Shown in pieces: positions 12,352 through 24,550 of a stretch of 64,000 nt of DNA (the stretch's first letter is position 1; the number at the start of each line of letters is the position of its first letter). The position numbers were made by a program, and so were the translations under genes. Source of the stretch: Siphonodentalium dalli (taxonomy: Eukaryota > Mollusca > Scaphopoda > Gadilida > Siphonodentaliidae); the NCBI GenBank assembly GCA_032622095.1, contig CP136066.1, forward strand, positions 194,114,816 through 194,178,815. The letters run 5' to 3'. The notes under the pieces were generated by a model. That model searched no databases and had not been told where the DNA came from. It worked only from the letters and a program-made list of their open reading frames with translations.

Positions 12352-13209
12352 ATCGATGTTCGGATATTTTGTGTGAACTCTGGCTCTGTCCAATGATGCT
12401 CTGGATAAAATTTATGGAATTTTGGAATGTAATATGTCTGGTCAAGAACATAGATACCACAGAAGGATCAAAACAACACCATAAAAACAAGTTTTCAGAC
12501 CGGGTAGACGGTTTCCCCACATATATAAACGTAAGTATAAATTGTAACAAGCTGATAAGGAACGCTCTTTATTGCTCATATATATTAATTATAATAATTT
12601 CCCATTTAGGGGCAACTGTCCCTATCCAATATGGACTCCCCGTGTCAATTTACACCTGCATAGCTATTTCCAGCGACAAGGATCCAAACATTCTATTAAT
12701 TATATTTTAATTAAAATAATTGTGTATTAGTGCTCCTTTAAGTCGTGTTATGTCAACGCACCTATCACATTATACTCATCCGGTCGAGTTACCCCCGTGA
12801 GTCAATTTTCAACGACCAGATTCCAACCACTTTGGGTATATAACTATATACCATTTTAAGACATCCAACGTCAACGACACCTATCCTCTGATAGGTATAA
12901 AAATATTCAGCTTCGAGGGTCCAGCCGTTTGATCGCGAATAGCCCGACATTCAAAACAAAATTATATTGGTATTGATTGTCATCTTTATTGCATGTAGAA
13001 TAAGAACATTATGTTATCAAGAGAACACCAAAAAAAATATGAAAAAAAAATCAAAGAGTATATTTTTCATGTCATAAAATAATATAAAGTTTGCTCATAG
13101 TACTCAGCTGATTGATTGGCCACACTAACATACACCAAATGTCATTCATTTTTTTTCCAGACGGAAATTAAGAAAAGCCATTTTGAAATATTATATATCT
13201 AATATAGGC
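12352..13209. other. Non-coding stretch with one ACGCTCTTTAT word
   Basis: Contains a lone ACGCTCTTTAT at 12562, the word typical of MITE family A. No complete element or gene was seen. Confidence 0.4.
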
Positions 13210-13729
13210 TTAAAGACACGGGCGGCTTCGTTGCAGAACTATTCATATTTGTTCAAATCGCCATCAACAGAAGGAATATTAAAATATATATAGCTTTGTT
13301 CATATGCCAAACATAACGCGTAAATAGTATATTGTCAAGACGTACGATGGTGTACGTAAACAAGAGCCTGATCGTGTTACATACGCTCTGCTTTTGTTGC
13401 CACAACGCAGCGCAATTATATTGTTTAATCACACACACATGATATAAACGCTCTTTATTATTTCCATATCAGGAAAACAGTAACACATAACGCTCTTTAT
13501 GTTTACCATATCCGGATATAAACAAAACCTAGGTTCTGTAACGTATTTTGCCTTTGTTTCATAACAAAGGAAAACATTTTGACAATAACATACTGTTTAT
13601 GCCATATTTCTGATTGGCGCAAGAACAAAGTCTGTCTATATTTTACTATTCTTTCTGTTTATGGCGGTTTTTGACGGAGGTGAATATGTTAAACAGCATA
13701 ACAACCGCCAACACCGCCAGTATCTTTAA
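13210..13729 (+). mobile_element. TTAA-ended MITE, family A, copy 2
   Basis: A 520 bp relative of 1343-1871: starts TTAAAGACACGGGCGGC and ends ACACCGCCAGTATCTTTAA. The ACGCTCTTTAT words are at 13448 and 13490. It lies 44 bp beyond the stop codon of the FReD exon, so it forms part of that gene's presumed 3' end. Confidence 0.8.
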
Positions 13730-13773
13730 TGAGTGTTCTGCTGTTCACCTATCCTGCATCTTGCTGGACTTCC

Positions 13774-14411
13774 TCATCCCACCGGACGAAGCATCATTGT
13801 CGTCTCAATCATCGAAGTGAAGTCAAGCGTGAATCCCCATCTCATCCCAGTGTAATCGAGGGGCATTGGCTGTGCATCACTATTGAAATATCGCCCGTTC
13901 AGGTTTGAGTCGGAACAGCAAGCGAACCACCAAGCTGATTGGCTTACCACGGGGCATAAACCAAGCAAACACCACCCTCCGTTATTCTTATCAAACGTGG
14001 CAAACGACATACCGTTAAGACCCGATAGATGGTCATCGGCTGTTCCGCTGTAACCAGAAACGCGCAGAACGTATCTGTTTTTGGAGTCACCTAGGCTAAA
14101 GCTGTCGTATTTCGCATACGTGTCACTCCCATCTGGCTTCTTCAACTTAACGTAAAGCTCAGCTCCTCCCTGTGTCAGTTGGCCGATATGATCAAGACCA
14201 AGCCAGTAGTTGCCACCAACGGTGACGTCACCAAATCCACCGACGTATTCAATCCAATTCTTGTAGAAATCGACCAGCCCGTTCCTCCTCTGTTGGAACA
14301 CTGTCCACCCACCCCCATCGGTATGCATGTCGCAGATGACGTCATGCGTGTTGATTCCTTGTGGGCTAATCGTGTACACACCATCAGTCGCGTGTCCGGC
14401 TGCTTTGCAAT
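13774..14411 (-). CDS. Fibrinogen-related domain, terminal exon of PAN-EGF-FReD protein
   Basis: Last exon of a secreted lectin-like protein. After the acceptor GTCACTGCAG (AG at 14413-14412) it contributes 2 nt plus 211 codons and TGA (13776-13774). It holds one complete FReD of the usual size. It opens DCKAAGHATDGVYTI and has ICDMHTDGGGWTVFQQR, YWLGLDHIGQLTQGG, SGLNGMSFATF, AWWFACCSDSNLNGRYF and a C-terminal MMLRPVG. The four canonical disulphide cysteines are present, plus extra ones (GGWC, ACC). The loop that in ficolins and tachylectins holds the acidic Ca2+ site reads FDKNNGG and keeps only the first Asp. FReDs bind acetylated sugars and often act in innate recognition; that role is inferred. 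A MITE begins 44 bp downstream. Confidence 0.88.
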
Positions 14412-14944
14412 CTGCAGTGACAATGTAACTAGAGTTACCACAGTAACTAAAATATATTAGCGAATGACAAAGAAAGACAAGAATATTGTATACCAGAGCG
14501 TGAGGGTCATGCTTCCTTTCCTACTCTGTCACCGGCTGGGTAACAGTCTGTGAATATCTATATTAGGGTGGGTTTTCCCCAGCAAAAATTGTGAACTCGT
14601 TCCACCCAAATTCAAACATCCTATGTTCTTTGAGAACTATTTACTTGCTATAACTTACTTACAGAACGGAGATTTAGAGCGGTGGTCTTGTTGACATTTT
14701 GTGAATACTACTCACCAAAATGGCAGCCAATTATAACTAGCGTGTTTGATTTGACTGATGCTTGTTGTTGTCCATGTGATGTTTAGATATTTGTGTTGGT
14801 AAAATAACCTGAGAACCAAAGCACTACTTTACGCGATATAGTTCTTTGGTTCTATTGGGACTTTACGCGAGATGGATCTATGGTTCTATTGGGACTTTCC
14901 AAATTTAATGAACGAATTGCACACACTTTGTCAGATGTGATGTT

Positions 14945-15727
14945 TGACTGGTCCCCGGACTATAAACCTTGCCATCTCTCTGCTTTGGACGTCATTGTTA
15001 TACATGTAGACCGGTATGGACTATTGCCATTTTGGATCTCCGGTCAGAATTCTGACCGGGACTAAACTTGAACAGTGAAAGCTAATTGGCTGAAGTGATT
15101 TGTGCGATGTGTTCAAAGACAAAGTTTGACTAAATTCTGCCGATCTCTAGCGGGAATAAATGACCAAAAGATATTATTTTGATATCCTACTTCGTATTTG
15201 TGAATAGATATTTTAAGTACGTAAACTATTTTCGCAGAACACACTAGGCAACGTATTGTATTTTGATGGGTATCCCAGTGTATCTGCTGTCTCTGCGTCG
15301 TTATATTTGGATCGATGTCGCAAATGACGTCATCTACTTAAAGATGGCGATAGCTCGTACTGGTCTCTTATGGGAGGGCAACAACAACAACAGCAACACT
15401 GGGGTACTCATCAAAACACAATAAGTGGCCTCGTGTGTTCTGCGAAAATAGTTTATATATTTAAAATATCTATTCATAAATACTAAGTAGGATATCAAAA
15501 TAATGTTTTGATAATTTTTTCCCGCCAGAGATCGGCAGAATCTAGTCAAATGTGGGTCTTTGAACACAACACACAAATCACTTCAGCCAATCAGCTTGCA
15601 CTGTTCTATTTTAGTCCAGGTCAGAATTCTGACCGGCGACATACAAAATGGCGATAGTCCATACCGGTCTATTATAACGACGTCCAAAGCAGAGCGATGG
15701 CAAGGTTTATAGTCCGGGGACCAGTCA
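14945..15727. repeat. Long foldback element, ~300 bp arms
   Basis: The left arm from TGACTGGTCCCCGGACTATA is matched by the complement ending at 15727 (TATAGTCCGGGGACCAGTCA). The match continues through TGGACTATTGCCATTTTG, CTTTGAACAC and GATATCCTACTT toward a loop of about 150 bp near 15260-15420. It lies in the second intron of the PAN-EGF-FReD gene. No coding capacity was seen. Confidence 0.8.
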
Positions 15728-17162
15728 AGGCACGTCAGAGCGATAGCGTCGTAGTGTTTCACATATGAGCCAGGGACGAGTCTAATGTGATGTGTACTTG
15801 ATCAGGGCGACGTGCGGCTCTGTTAGCTTAGAATCAATATTAATATCGCGGAAGTCCAGAAAATGTGAGTAAAATGTCGTCGGTGGCAGCGGTCTTATAT
15901 ATCGAATGAACAAGGGAGGTAAACCCTGCATGGAGTTTGAGACCGGAAACATAGCTTCGTCCATGTAAGTAACTAATTTATCCCCTTGGGTCAATACAAT
16001 GAAATGTTTTAACACGTGTAATTTATAATTTTTCAACTATTACCATCATCAATAAGATACGGTGGGAACTGCTTTATTATAATGTAATTTGTGTTAATAT
16101 TAGTTTATCTCGGCAAAATATCAACGGCATAATGGTTATGAACAAATGAAGTGTATTGTGTGGTACACGTATTTATATAAGATTGTAATTTACACGCATA
16201 TCGGTTTTATAGTGATGAACGTTGGGTCCAGTTGAACTTTTCCACACTTCCCATGGCTGGCCAAATTAAAATCCATTAGTGGCTTACGTCTACCGTATGC
16301 GTAATTCTTATTATGGTGAAACAGAATTCCATTACTCTTAAGCATAACTCTGACAACACATCACACTGAAACGTAACATTCTTGTCTGCAGTTATATCTC
16401 ACTTACGCATATCTTTACATATAAGCGTAATGCAGACATCACAATTCTGTTATGCTTAAATGTTAATGTATTATGTCTAAGTGTAACTTTGGGAGTATGT
16501 AGCTTAATAACGCCTCAATTCATATTGATTTGAATGTATCCTCTCACAAAGTTACGTATATATACCATAGAAACATTCTTTATATGCGCGTTTATGCAGG
16601 ATTGAACCTCTCTATTAAATTATGTGTATCTATGTATTGCAGAATAGCTACAGGCGACCTCATGTTGTTAAATTATATTTAAATGTGATAATTGTTAATT
16701 GGGCCACATTTTCATATCTCCTGTCGTACTTTGTACTTATTTTTCGTGTTAACCGTCGGTAACTCTTTATCACTGTCCTAACTTACAATTACACGTTATG
16801 CATTCATATTCATAATATAACCTATAATTGTGAGATAATAATTAGCATATTCATTTAATTACTATCCAATTAACTTTTATTAGTCTCATCTTATTCGCAT
16901 TTATCCACACCGCTGTTACATTGTATTCATGTCATTCTGGGAATTTTCCAGACTCCGTGTCAAGCTGTAAATAGCGTGACGTCAGTGGTTTAATCACACC
17001 TTCCCTTTTTACATCCGTGATATCTAATATAAAGCTTATATTGTAACGTGTTGTGGGTTATATTCCGGGTTACCCTGTGGACTGCATTGTGGGTAGCTCA
17101 GACTCAATCAATGGTGGACACACATCAACACATTACGCAGTCATGTTAACGGCTATCAGCGC
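15728..17162. other. Intronic, non-coding
   Basis: No exon recognised. Positions 16280-16510 contain TTACGC/GCGTAA words in both orientations, like the 26-28 kb palindrome zone but sparser. Confidence 0.4.
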
Positions 17163-17373
17163 TTAAAGGCACATGCGGCGTTCGTTGCAGAATATTCACA
17201 TTTGTTCAAATCGCCATCAACAGAAGGAATGTTAAAATATATATATGCCATATTTCTTATTAGTATAAGAAAAAAGTCTCTATATTTTACTATTCTTTCT
17301 GTTTATGGCGGTTTTTGACGGAGCTGAACATTTTTAACAGCATACCCACCGCCAACGCCGCCCGTATCTTTAA
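17163..17373 (+). mobile_element. TTAA-ended MITE, family A, copy 3, internally deleted
   Basis: A 211 bp relative with intact ends: TTAAAGGCACATGCGGCGTT at the left and CAACGCCGCCCGTATCTTTAA at the right. The middle third of the family sequence is missing, including both ACGCTCTTTAT words. Confidence 0.8.
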
Positions 17374-18131
17374 CTGACTTCTAATACCCATTGGGCGTTT
17401 TAAGCATGAATTTATACGGGATTTTAGGAGTGTCATCCTTGTGATATTTATCAGACAATTGGAAAATAGCCTAACTGTCGTTTGAGTGTCATTTAACTTA
17501 AAGAGGTATATCTGTATTATCATTGATAGTTGTAATACTCGTATGCAAATTCTGAAGACTTTTATGATTAAAGAAAAACATTTTGTAACCGATTGTCTGT
17601 TAACTTGGAGCTAAACTTGGTTAACTAAATAATTTCAAAAATAAAGGGTTAGACACATTGACCTCTTAGCCAAGAACACCAGCATACACGATTTATACAG
17701 AACACATCAACATGTTATGTGTAACAACGGTGTTGTGGGCAAACAGTCCACACTACCCCAACATAGTTTTATAGTCAAGACCCACACCACGTTATAGTAT
17801 ATATCTACATTACAGTATTTACATTAAGTCCCCTTAAGTTACGGTCTATATATGCGGTGACACGAACACATATGTTAAAACGAAAGTAAGAAAACAATTC
17901 AGCCCAAACATAAGCAATATTATTAGAACTAATGACATACTGAAAACGCATTCGGTGTATTTTCACAAACACTCTCAAGTTCCTGTTTCAAATCCTACCA
18001 TGTGCTAATTTTTCGTCGATATTTCACATGGCTACACATTCATAAATACAAATTATTGAGTTAACATGCATGCATACTCAGTCCGGGTGTTGTGCAATAT
18101 ATAGAACAGCCATGAAAGTGAAATTGAGACA

Positions 18132-18675
18132 TTAAAGCCACGGGTGGCGTTCGTTGCAGAAATATTCATATTTGTTCAAATCGCCATCAACATAAGGAAT
18201 ATTAAAATATGTATAGTTTTGTTCATATGCCAAACATAATCAGCGCGTAAATAGAAAATTGTCGTCAAGACGTACGATGGTGTGCGTAAACAAGAGCCTG
18301 GTCGTGTTACAAAAGTTTTACATAACACAGTGCAATTCTATTGGATAATCACAAAAAGTTATATAAACGCTCTATATTATTTCCAAATAAGGAAAACAAT
18401 AACAAATAACGCTCTTTATGTTTACCATATCCGGATCTAAACAAAAGCCAGGTTCTGTAACGTTTTTTGCTTTTGTTTACATAACAAAGGAAAACATTTG
18501 ACAATAACATACTGTTTATGCCATATTTCTGATTGGCACAAGAACAAAGTCTGTCTATATTTTACTTTTATTTCTTTTTATGGCGGTTTTTGAAATGTTT
18601 TAAATGTTTTTGAAATATTTAAACATTTACATATTTTAACAGCATATCCTCCACCAACGACGCCCGTGTCCTATT
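18132..18675 (+). mobile_element. TTAA-ended MITE, family A, copy 4
   Basis: Starts TTAAAGCCACGGGTGGCGTT and follows the family through to CCACCAACGACGCCCGTGTC. The right end has lost the terminal TTAA. There is a short local expansion of TTTTGAAAT/TTTAAA near 18590-18640. It lies in the intron, 178 bp from the EGF exon. Confidence 0.78.
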
Positions 18676-18852
18676 TCACTCACCGCTAGTCAGTCAAAGA
18701 CCAATAATCAATTTTAACAATCAGATATGGCCTGTGATGATGCTTAAAGTATTATAGTACCATATCTGGGTTTGAACTTTTTTTGTCACCACATCCAATA
18801 GACAGCACAACCGTATTGGTAATTTCCGCTGCACATGCAACAGCTGACATAC

Positions 18853-18943
18853 CTCTTGAGTATTGGCAGAAATCTCCGGAGAATTCCTCCCCACATAAAC
18901 AGTGTGTAGCATTACATGGTTGTTTGTGCGAGCATGGACAGTC
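18853..18943 (-). CDS. EGF-like exon of PAN-EGF-FReD protein
   Basis: A 91 bp exon bounded by a good acceptor (ATGTTTCAG before 18943) and donor (GTATGTCAG after 18853). It encodes 30 residues plus one base. The six cysteines follow C-x-C-x5-C-x4-C-x-C-x8-C (CPCSHKQPC, then CNATHCLCGEEFSGDFC), an EGF-type spacing with the usual G near the last Cys. It starts in phase 0, matching the end of the PAN exon. It ends with a single G, which joins the AT of the FReD exon to give Asp before the first FReD Cys. The assignment to the same gene rests on strand, order and phase, not on transcripts. Confidence 0.75.
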
Positions 18944-19189
18944 CTGAAACATATTTCAGAATTGTTGGTGAACCTGGCTCAAGTGTTCATTCATGTATAC
19001 ATGAACAATATATCGTATAACTGACATTGTTTAATCGGAATGGCACATTCAGATGTCTTTCGCCTCACATGAAGATGAATTATACACGTGTCTCTGAATC
19101 ATAAATAACATCAGCTATTGGCATAGAGTCCATGGTGTGGTGTGATTGATACACATGGTATCATGCGGGTGCATGTTGTGTGTGCAGGA

Positions 19190-19360
19190 AATAACTTACA
19201 ATTCTTCATAGCCCAGTCAATTAACCAAAAAATCGTGACTGGCCGGATTAAAGCATGAAATTTGGTACATATGTTCTTTGAACAAACGGTAATCTTTTTG
19301 GCGGGGGGTGCCCGGATTACCAGATACTGGTGAGAAATAAATTTGGTTTCCATGGCATCT
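19190..19360 (+). repeat. Dispersed repeat, inverted partner at 24.4-24.55 kb
   Basis: CGGATTAAAGCATGAAATTT and neighbouring CCCAGTC, GGGTGCCCGG and TTTCCATGG blocks recur in the opposite orientation at about 24360-24550. GACCTTGACC and 'gttgccatRgcaac' words nearby (19890, 23815, 24230) belong to the same type of dispersed repeat. Confidence 0.55.
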
Positions 19361-21661
19361 GGAAATGGGAGGATACGGGAAATACCTCTTTCTGTGAAAC
19401 TAATTGGTACTATGTTTGATATTAGTATCTAAGTTGAGAACACAAGTGATTGGCCACTTCATAATATAAATGGGGGGAGACATATGTGTCAAGGTCATTC
19501 ACTAAGGTCAAGGTAATTTAATAATAAGTTCATTTACAACAAGTAATTCTATATTTACTTGCCCATAAATGCATTTATTTCGCAAATAACCCCAAACCAT
19601 GTAATTTATGTAGAATCGGGAGTTTCTTGCCTTCAATTTGTTGTATGAACTGCCTTATAGATGGATTTTGTTTTCCAGTTTGAACTATTTGAATTGTCAT
19701 AATCAGGGCCTGATTATGACAATTTTGTATCTGAGCTGCCCATCTTTGCCATGGTAATAGCCTGTCATTTGTAATTAAAAAATGGGTTTCGTAAAATGTT
19801 TTGTGAATTTTCAGCAACATGTTTTCATAAAGCCCATATACTGGAGACATTGGAAACCAACGTTAACAAGCTTCTTATCACTTAGTTTCCTAAAATTGGT
19901 GTTGCCATAGCAACAGTGGGTGATTTCTGAGAATTCTGGAAAATTATCATATATAAAGTATATTGGTGATAGGACTGGACTTATTGGTGGATATAGTTAT
20001 ATAATAATATTTATATAAATCTATTCTCCATAACGGACCGCCAGTACTCATCTCAATGGTCAAGGTCAATGTGAAAGGTCAAGGTAATTGTGAAAAAAAT
20101 GCTGTCTTTATAACTTTAGGTCATATTGTTTGTCTTTACGATTAACCTACCCCAATTTGTTGCATTAGTCCATGAGCTGGTAGGACCCCTGGTGCACCCA
20201 CCCCTTCTTTGGTATTTGTATGTACCCTAATATGTTACCACTATGATGTGGTGGGGGAAATGGTATCCCATATACGAGGGATGCCATTGTGATTTAATTT
20301 AACAGGCGGTGTGTAATTTTGTGGGTATTGGAATACTATATCCACCGGTAGCAAGAACATATATGACGTTGTCGTTGACGACGTCACCAGAATGTCAAAA
20401 GTTCACGCGATGACAATGAAAACGCAAATATAATAGTCAGGAAGCTGATAGGCTACTTCTACATCGCACACCATAGGTCTTAACCTGACCTCACTCATTT
20501 TATTCCTTATTATGTCCCTGAACTTTTAAGCAATGTTAACACGGAAAGAAAGTGTCCGCGTATATACGAAACAAGATGGCGTCCAACATGGTCGCCGTGT
20601 TTTAAGACGAGGCACTATAAGTTAGGTTGATGCAAATTATAGAGAGAAAATCTTGACAAATGTATACAAATGTATTATATTATTGTGAAGCTAGGACATA
20701 ATGCTAGCATTTTATGGTTAAAATCTGAACTAGATTATATATAATGAAAATTTATATATTTTTGCAAACAAAATTACTCAATATTCTCTCTTTTTCATTT
20801 AACTTCGAAAAATAATTTAAATTGTGAATATTTTTACAAATGGAAATAATATTATTCAGTATATTTGCAACAAAAACGACTTTAATACCGGTCAACTGGT
20901 TCATGTTTACGACCAGACAGTTTTCAATTTCATTTTCGCAGTTCTTCCTTCAGTTGTTTTGAGTGTATAATCGTATTTTTTTGGAGCAGATTGTGAAATC
21001 GTGAATAGATGTATATACATGGCTCATGGTTTCCATTGTATAGTTCTCTATGCGATAAATTCGGCTTAGCATATTCTGTCCTCGGGCTTAGTAAACACAG
21101 AAACCATTTCGCCGTGAATACGATTTTCTCAGTTCCCGGCGGCAATCTAGTGCCTATTGTTTCACCGACTCATATTTCGTGTTTAATGATCACCCTTTCC
21201 GCTATATCCCTGGACAACAATCACCGTTTATATAATAACACACACAACTCCCACAAAGGGTGGTATTTTCGCACATAAACTCGCTGACATAACAGTGTCA
21301 AAACCCTGATATTAGTCTAGAATAGCAGTATCCATTGTGCACAAGACTCTACCGGAAGTGTCTTGGGCTGTTGACCACGAGTTCCGTCCCCGGAATGAGA
21401 TAGCCCATTATAATTTTTTAATTGCGGCTTGTTGGAAAGATCGATTGGTTTTGTAAAATGTTGGAATTAATACGGATCAAACTTCAAATGAAAGAAGTTC
21501 ATTTGGAAATTTGACTCGCAATATAAACCTCAGGCACTTAAAGTGTTTCCCTGATCTCCACTCACAAGTTGTTTTTATTACAACACAAAGCGTCTGCCAT
21601 TGACACTACACGAAATCAACACCAATGTACACCTAATACTAATCTGGAGCATACACTCATC
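19361..21661. other. Intronic, non-coding
   Basis: No exon with splice borders and a domain motif was found. It contains 'tcaaggtcaa' dispersed-repeat words (19485-19515, 20055-20090). A segment with ACAAGATGGCGTCCAACATG at 20571 has no recognisable coding follow-up. Confidence 0.4.
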
Positions 21662-22325
21662 CCTGGATCGATTACATCCAGGCGTCACTAGGAGAATTAG
21701 AACTGTCTGATATCTGGACAAACCAGTTTATACACGAAATTGACCCTAAATCGGTTAAAAATATCACACGACAAACTCTGGAAAATACATTTCAAAACCA
21801 GTGGAGAAACGAGATTAACTCTATGAATAAGTGTCGAAATTATCGAATCATAAAATATAAATTCACACAAGAAAAATATTTATCCGAACTCCACCAAAAA
21901 CAAGCAGTGATTTTAGCTAAATTCAGATGTTCAAATCATCACCTGGATCATGGTACAATATCACTACATAATGGACTGTAACAAATTGAACTCACTCCTA
22001 AGACGATTTTTACCCTTAAATTTGACAGAACAAAAAAATGTCCATAATTTCAGAAATATAATGAACCCATAAAACAATGTATGCTTCCACAAGCTATGCG
22101 GATTCATCAAAAATCTTCGAAACTATTTTGGATCAACGCTGACCTTATCAACCCCACCATCCCATTCGCACATTATGTGCGTATAGAATACGTTGTTATC
22201 ATACCCATTTCTGTTGTCTACTTTGAATATTGCACCAATGACATACCATGAAATGTATAATTATAAATATGTCTCTTGTGTCACTTACTGTGATTTGAGT
22301 GAATAAACATTGAACTTGAACTTGC
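21662..22325 (+). mobile_element. LINE 3' fragment B
   Basis: A coding remnant at 21662-21980 reads DIWTNQFIHEIDPKSVKN, NQWRNEINSMNKCRNYRII, KFTQEKYLSEL and AKFRCSNHHLDHG, typical of the region just before the terminal Cys-rich motif of CR1/L2-like ORF2. Stops and frame changes follow. The tail ends AATAAACATTGAACTTGAAC (about 22303-22322), a short repeated 3' end as in LINEs. It shares the YRIIK...FTKEK block with the fragment at 33.1 kb, so both are likely one family. It lies in the first intron of the minus-strand gene. Confidence 0.75.
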
Positions 22326-23355
22326 TCCAAGCACATGGAGTCGTGTAACAAACACCAGGTGATGACGCTTTTGCTGTACGGACGTTAGCTGCGCGTGATG
22401 CATTTAGACGATACAGACCTTACTTTCGTTTGTTCTTTTGATGGCTCTTGATGGCTAAGGCACTGTGCTTGGGTTGTCTTACCAATAAATCAACGAACCA
22501 ACATTCGAGCATTGAACAACATACAATTACATAGTAGGTGCGAGTTGTACCCACGCTCGAATTATCAGATTGTCTGTTGATTGCTTAATTACATAACACA
22601 AGCGCGAATGTCTTAGCCACATCACGAAATTGTTGCAATTGACATTCTAGGTATGGGGAAATGGGGGGGGGGGGGGGTCGAATAAAATAAAACCAATTTC
22701 GATGAAAAGGCTGTACATTATAAAACATTGACGAAATGAGTTCTATATACGCACGGATGTGGTGACGCGCCCCCCCCCCCAAAATTTGGTAAAAATATTC
22801 AACAACTGGTTGCAAGTTTCAACCCTAACACACCATCATGCAGTTGGAGATTTCTCATCGAAAACAGGTTGCAAATGATTTCATAGTTTAATATTTCAAC
22901 CACTATTTATAGTGGTGTGAAATTGGTCGTGACTAAATTTGCATCAGTTGGACATTCCTAACCTTACAGTTGTGCCCGGTTAGCTATTAGAAATTCCAAC
23001 AGGTGGATAGAGGGTGCAAATAGAATTTCCCAAGTTAAGGACAGTGTTCAAAGGTGGTGCAGTTATAAATTCCAATTACACCTCAACGGAGACATTCTAG
23101 ACACATCCCTATAAATACGTTTTAAATATAACTTTGCTCACCGCAAGTCTGATATAGATGGGTCAGCTCTCTTATCTTCAAATATTTGTTGCAGCTACTA
23201 TCGCAGAATTGGGCGTTTCACCGTTGACCGCCCATGAGGTTACTTTCGATAGAATGACTTGTAAACTGGCGAGTTCATATTAATCCCGTGCAACAAATTT
23301 AATTAATCGTCCCGTTTATGAATACATCGTCTAAATTGGATAGATCATCCCACTC
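22326..23355. other. Non-coding, with a long poly-G tract
   Basis: A run of about 14 G lies near 22664-22677 and a C run near 22771-22780. No gene was seen. Confidence 0.4.
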
Positions 23356-23493
23356 GTGTCTTCATAATTAAGATGACCGGCGCGCGTCTTGTTTTGGAGT
23401 GATAAACCCTACTCACTCGCGCTCCGCGCTCGTGAGTAGAGTTTATCAATCCCAAACCAAGACGCACGCCGACCGTCTTAATTATAAAGACAC
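23356..23493. repeat. Palindrome, ~64 bp arms, GC-rich centre
   Basis: GTGTCTTCATAATTAAGA at the left is answered by TCTTAATTATAAAGACAC at the right. The centre is ACTCACTCGCGCTCCGCG then CTCGTGAGTAG. It would form a long hairpin with few mismatches. Confidence 0.8.
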
Positions 23494-24360
23494 TCCTTGA
23501 GGATTAAGCTGGTGTGTTTATAATCGCCACCATGTCTGGACATATTTGGGGGGGGGCAATTTTTCGCCATTTCGTCTATTTTTTCGCCATTTACAATATA
23601 TTTTCGCCATTGGCTAAAATGCTACCGCCAGCGAGAACACTGAATGGAAACCATAATTATGTTCATATAAGTCAATATTTTTTCTTCGAAGTGAATGAAT
23701 TTCTGATATAGGACCTGTTGGTGGAATTAATTCTGATAAATTATTCGCAAGCCTTATCATTTTAATTCGAAACTGGTAATTTTGCGATATTTTCGCTATC
23801 GGTTGCCATGGCAACACGATACATGTTATGAATTAAAATTACCAACTCAACCCGAAAACTCTAATACTAATATTAACCCAACGCAATCGCTCTATATTTA
23901 CTTTGTATGACTATATTTATTGTTTATTTGTGAGGGTAAAATTAAAATTCACTTGATTTATCTTTAGCATAGTGTCCGGGTCGTAATTGCACACATACCA
24001 TAAAAAGTGGTATCTAAAAATGTGATGATCTAAACTTAAGGTTATCAAAAGTAAACAATGACCATATGAAATAAGTATATCATATACCAAATTGAACATG
24101 GTGGTGACGCCCTATTTTTGTGCATTTATGAAGGGATAGCATTTAAGACTAAGGCATTAGGGTTGGCGGCATATGAGACCACCAATAAAAAATAGACAGA
24201 ACAATTACACTTTTTCAATGACCTTGACCTTAATGGTTGACCTTGACCATATATGTTATATTGGCCCAGTTCATTTGGTGGACCGTTGATTGCACTATGA
24301 GTTCTTATCAATTATTCAAACACAAGTCTAATTGTTTCCAAACCGCGGCATTTTTCACTT

Positions 24361-24550
24361 TTCCCCAAATATTTTATGCCGTTACCATGGAAACCAGAAA
24401 TTTTCATGAACCATGACCCGCAGCCCGGGCACCCCCCTCCAAAATTGTTTCCCATATCCCATTTTACATATCGGCAAAGTTTCATGCTTTAATCCGTTCT
24501 GTCACGATTTTGCTAAATTTTGACCCTAAACGACTGGGCTATCAGGACAC
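24361..24550 (-). repeat. Dispersed repeat, inverted copy
   Basis: The complement of the block at 19190-19360 (AAATTTCATGCTTTAATCCG on the plus strand has near matches there). Confidence 0.5.

Noticed and set aside
18721-18912. Second minus-strand frame overlapping the EGF exon
   Set aside because: Lacks the Cys pattern and splice-phase fit of the EGF frame; an out-of-frame shadow.
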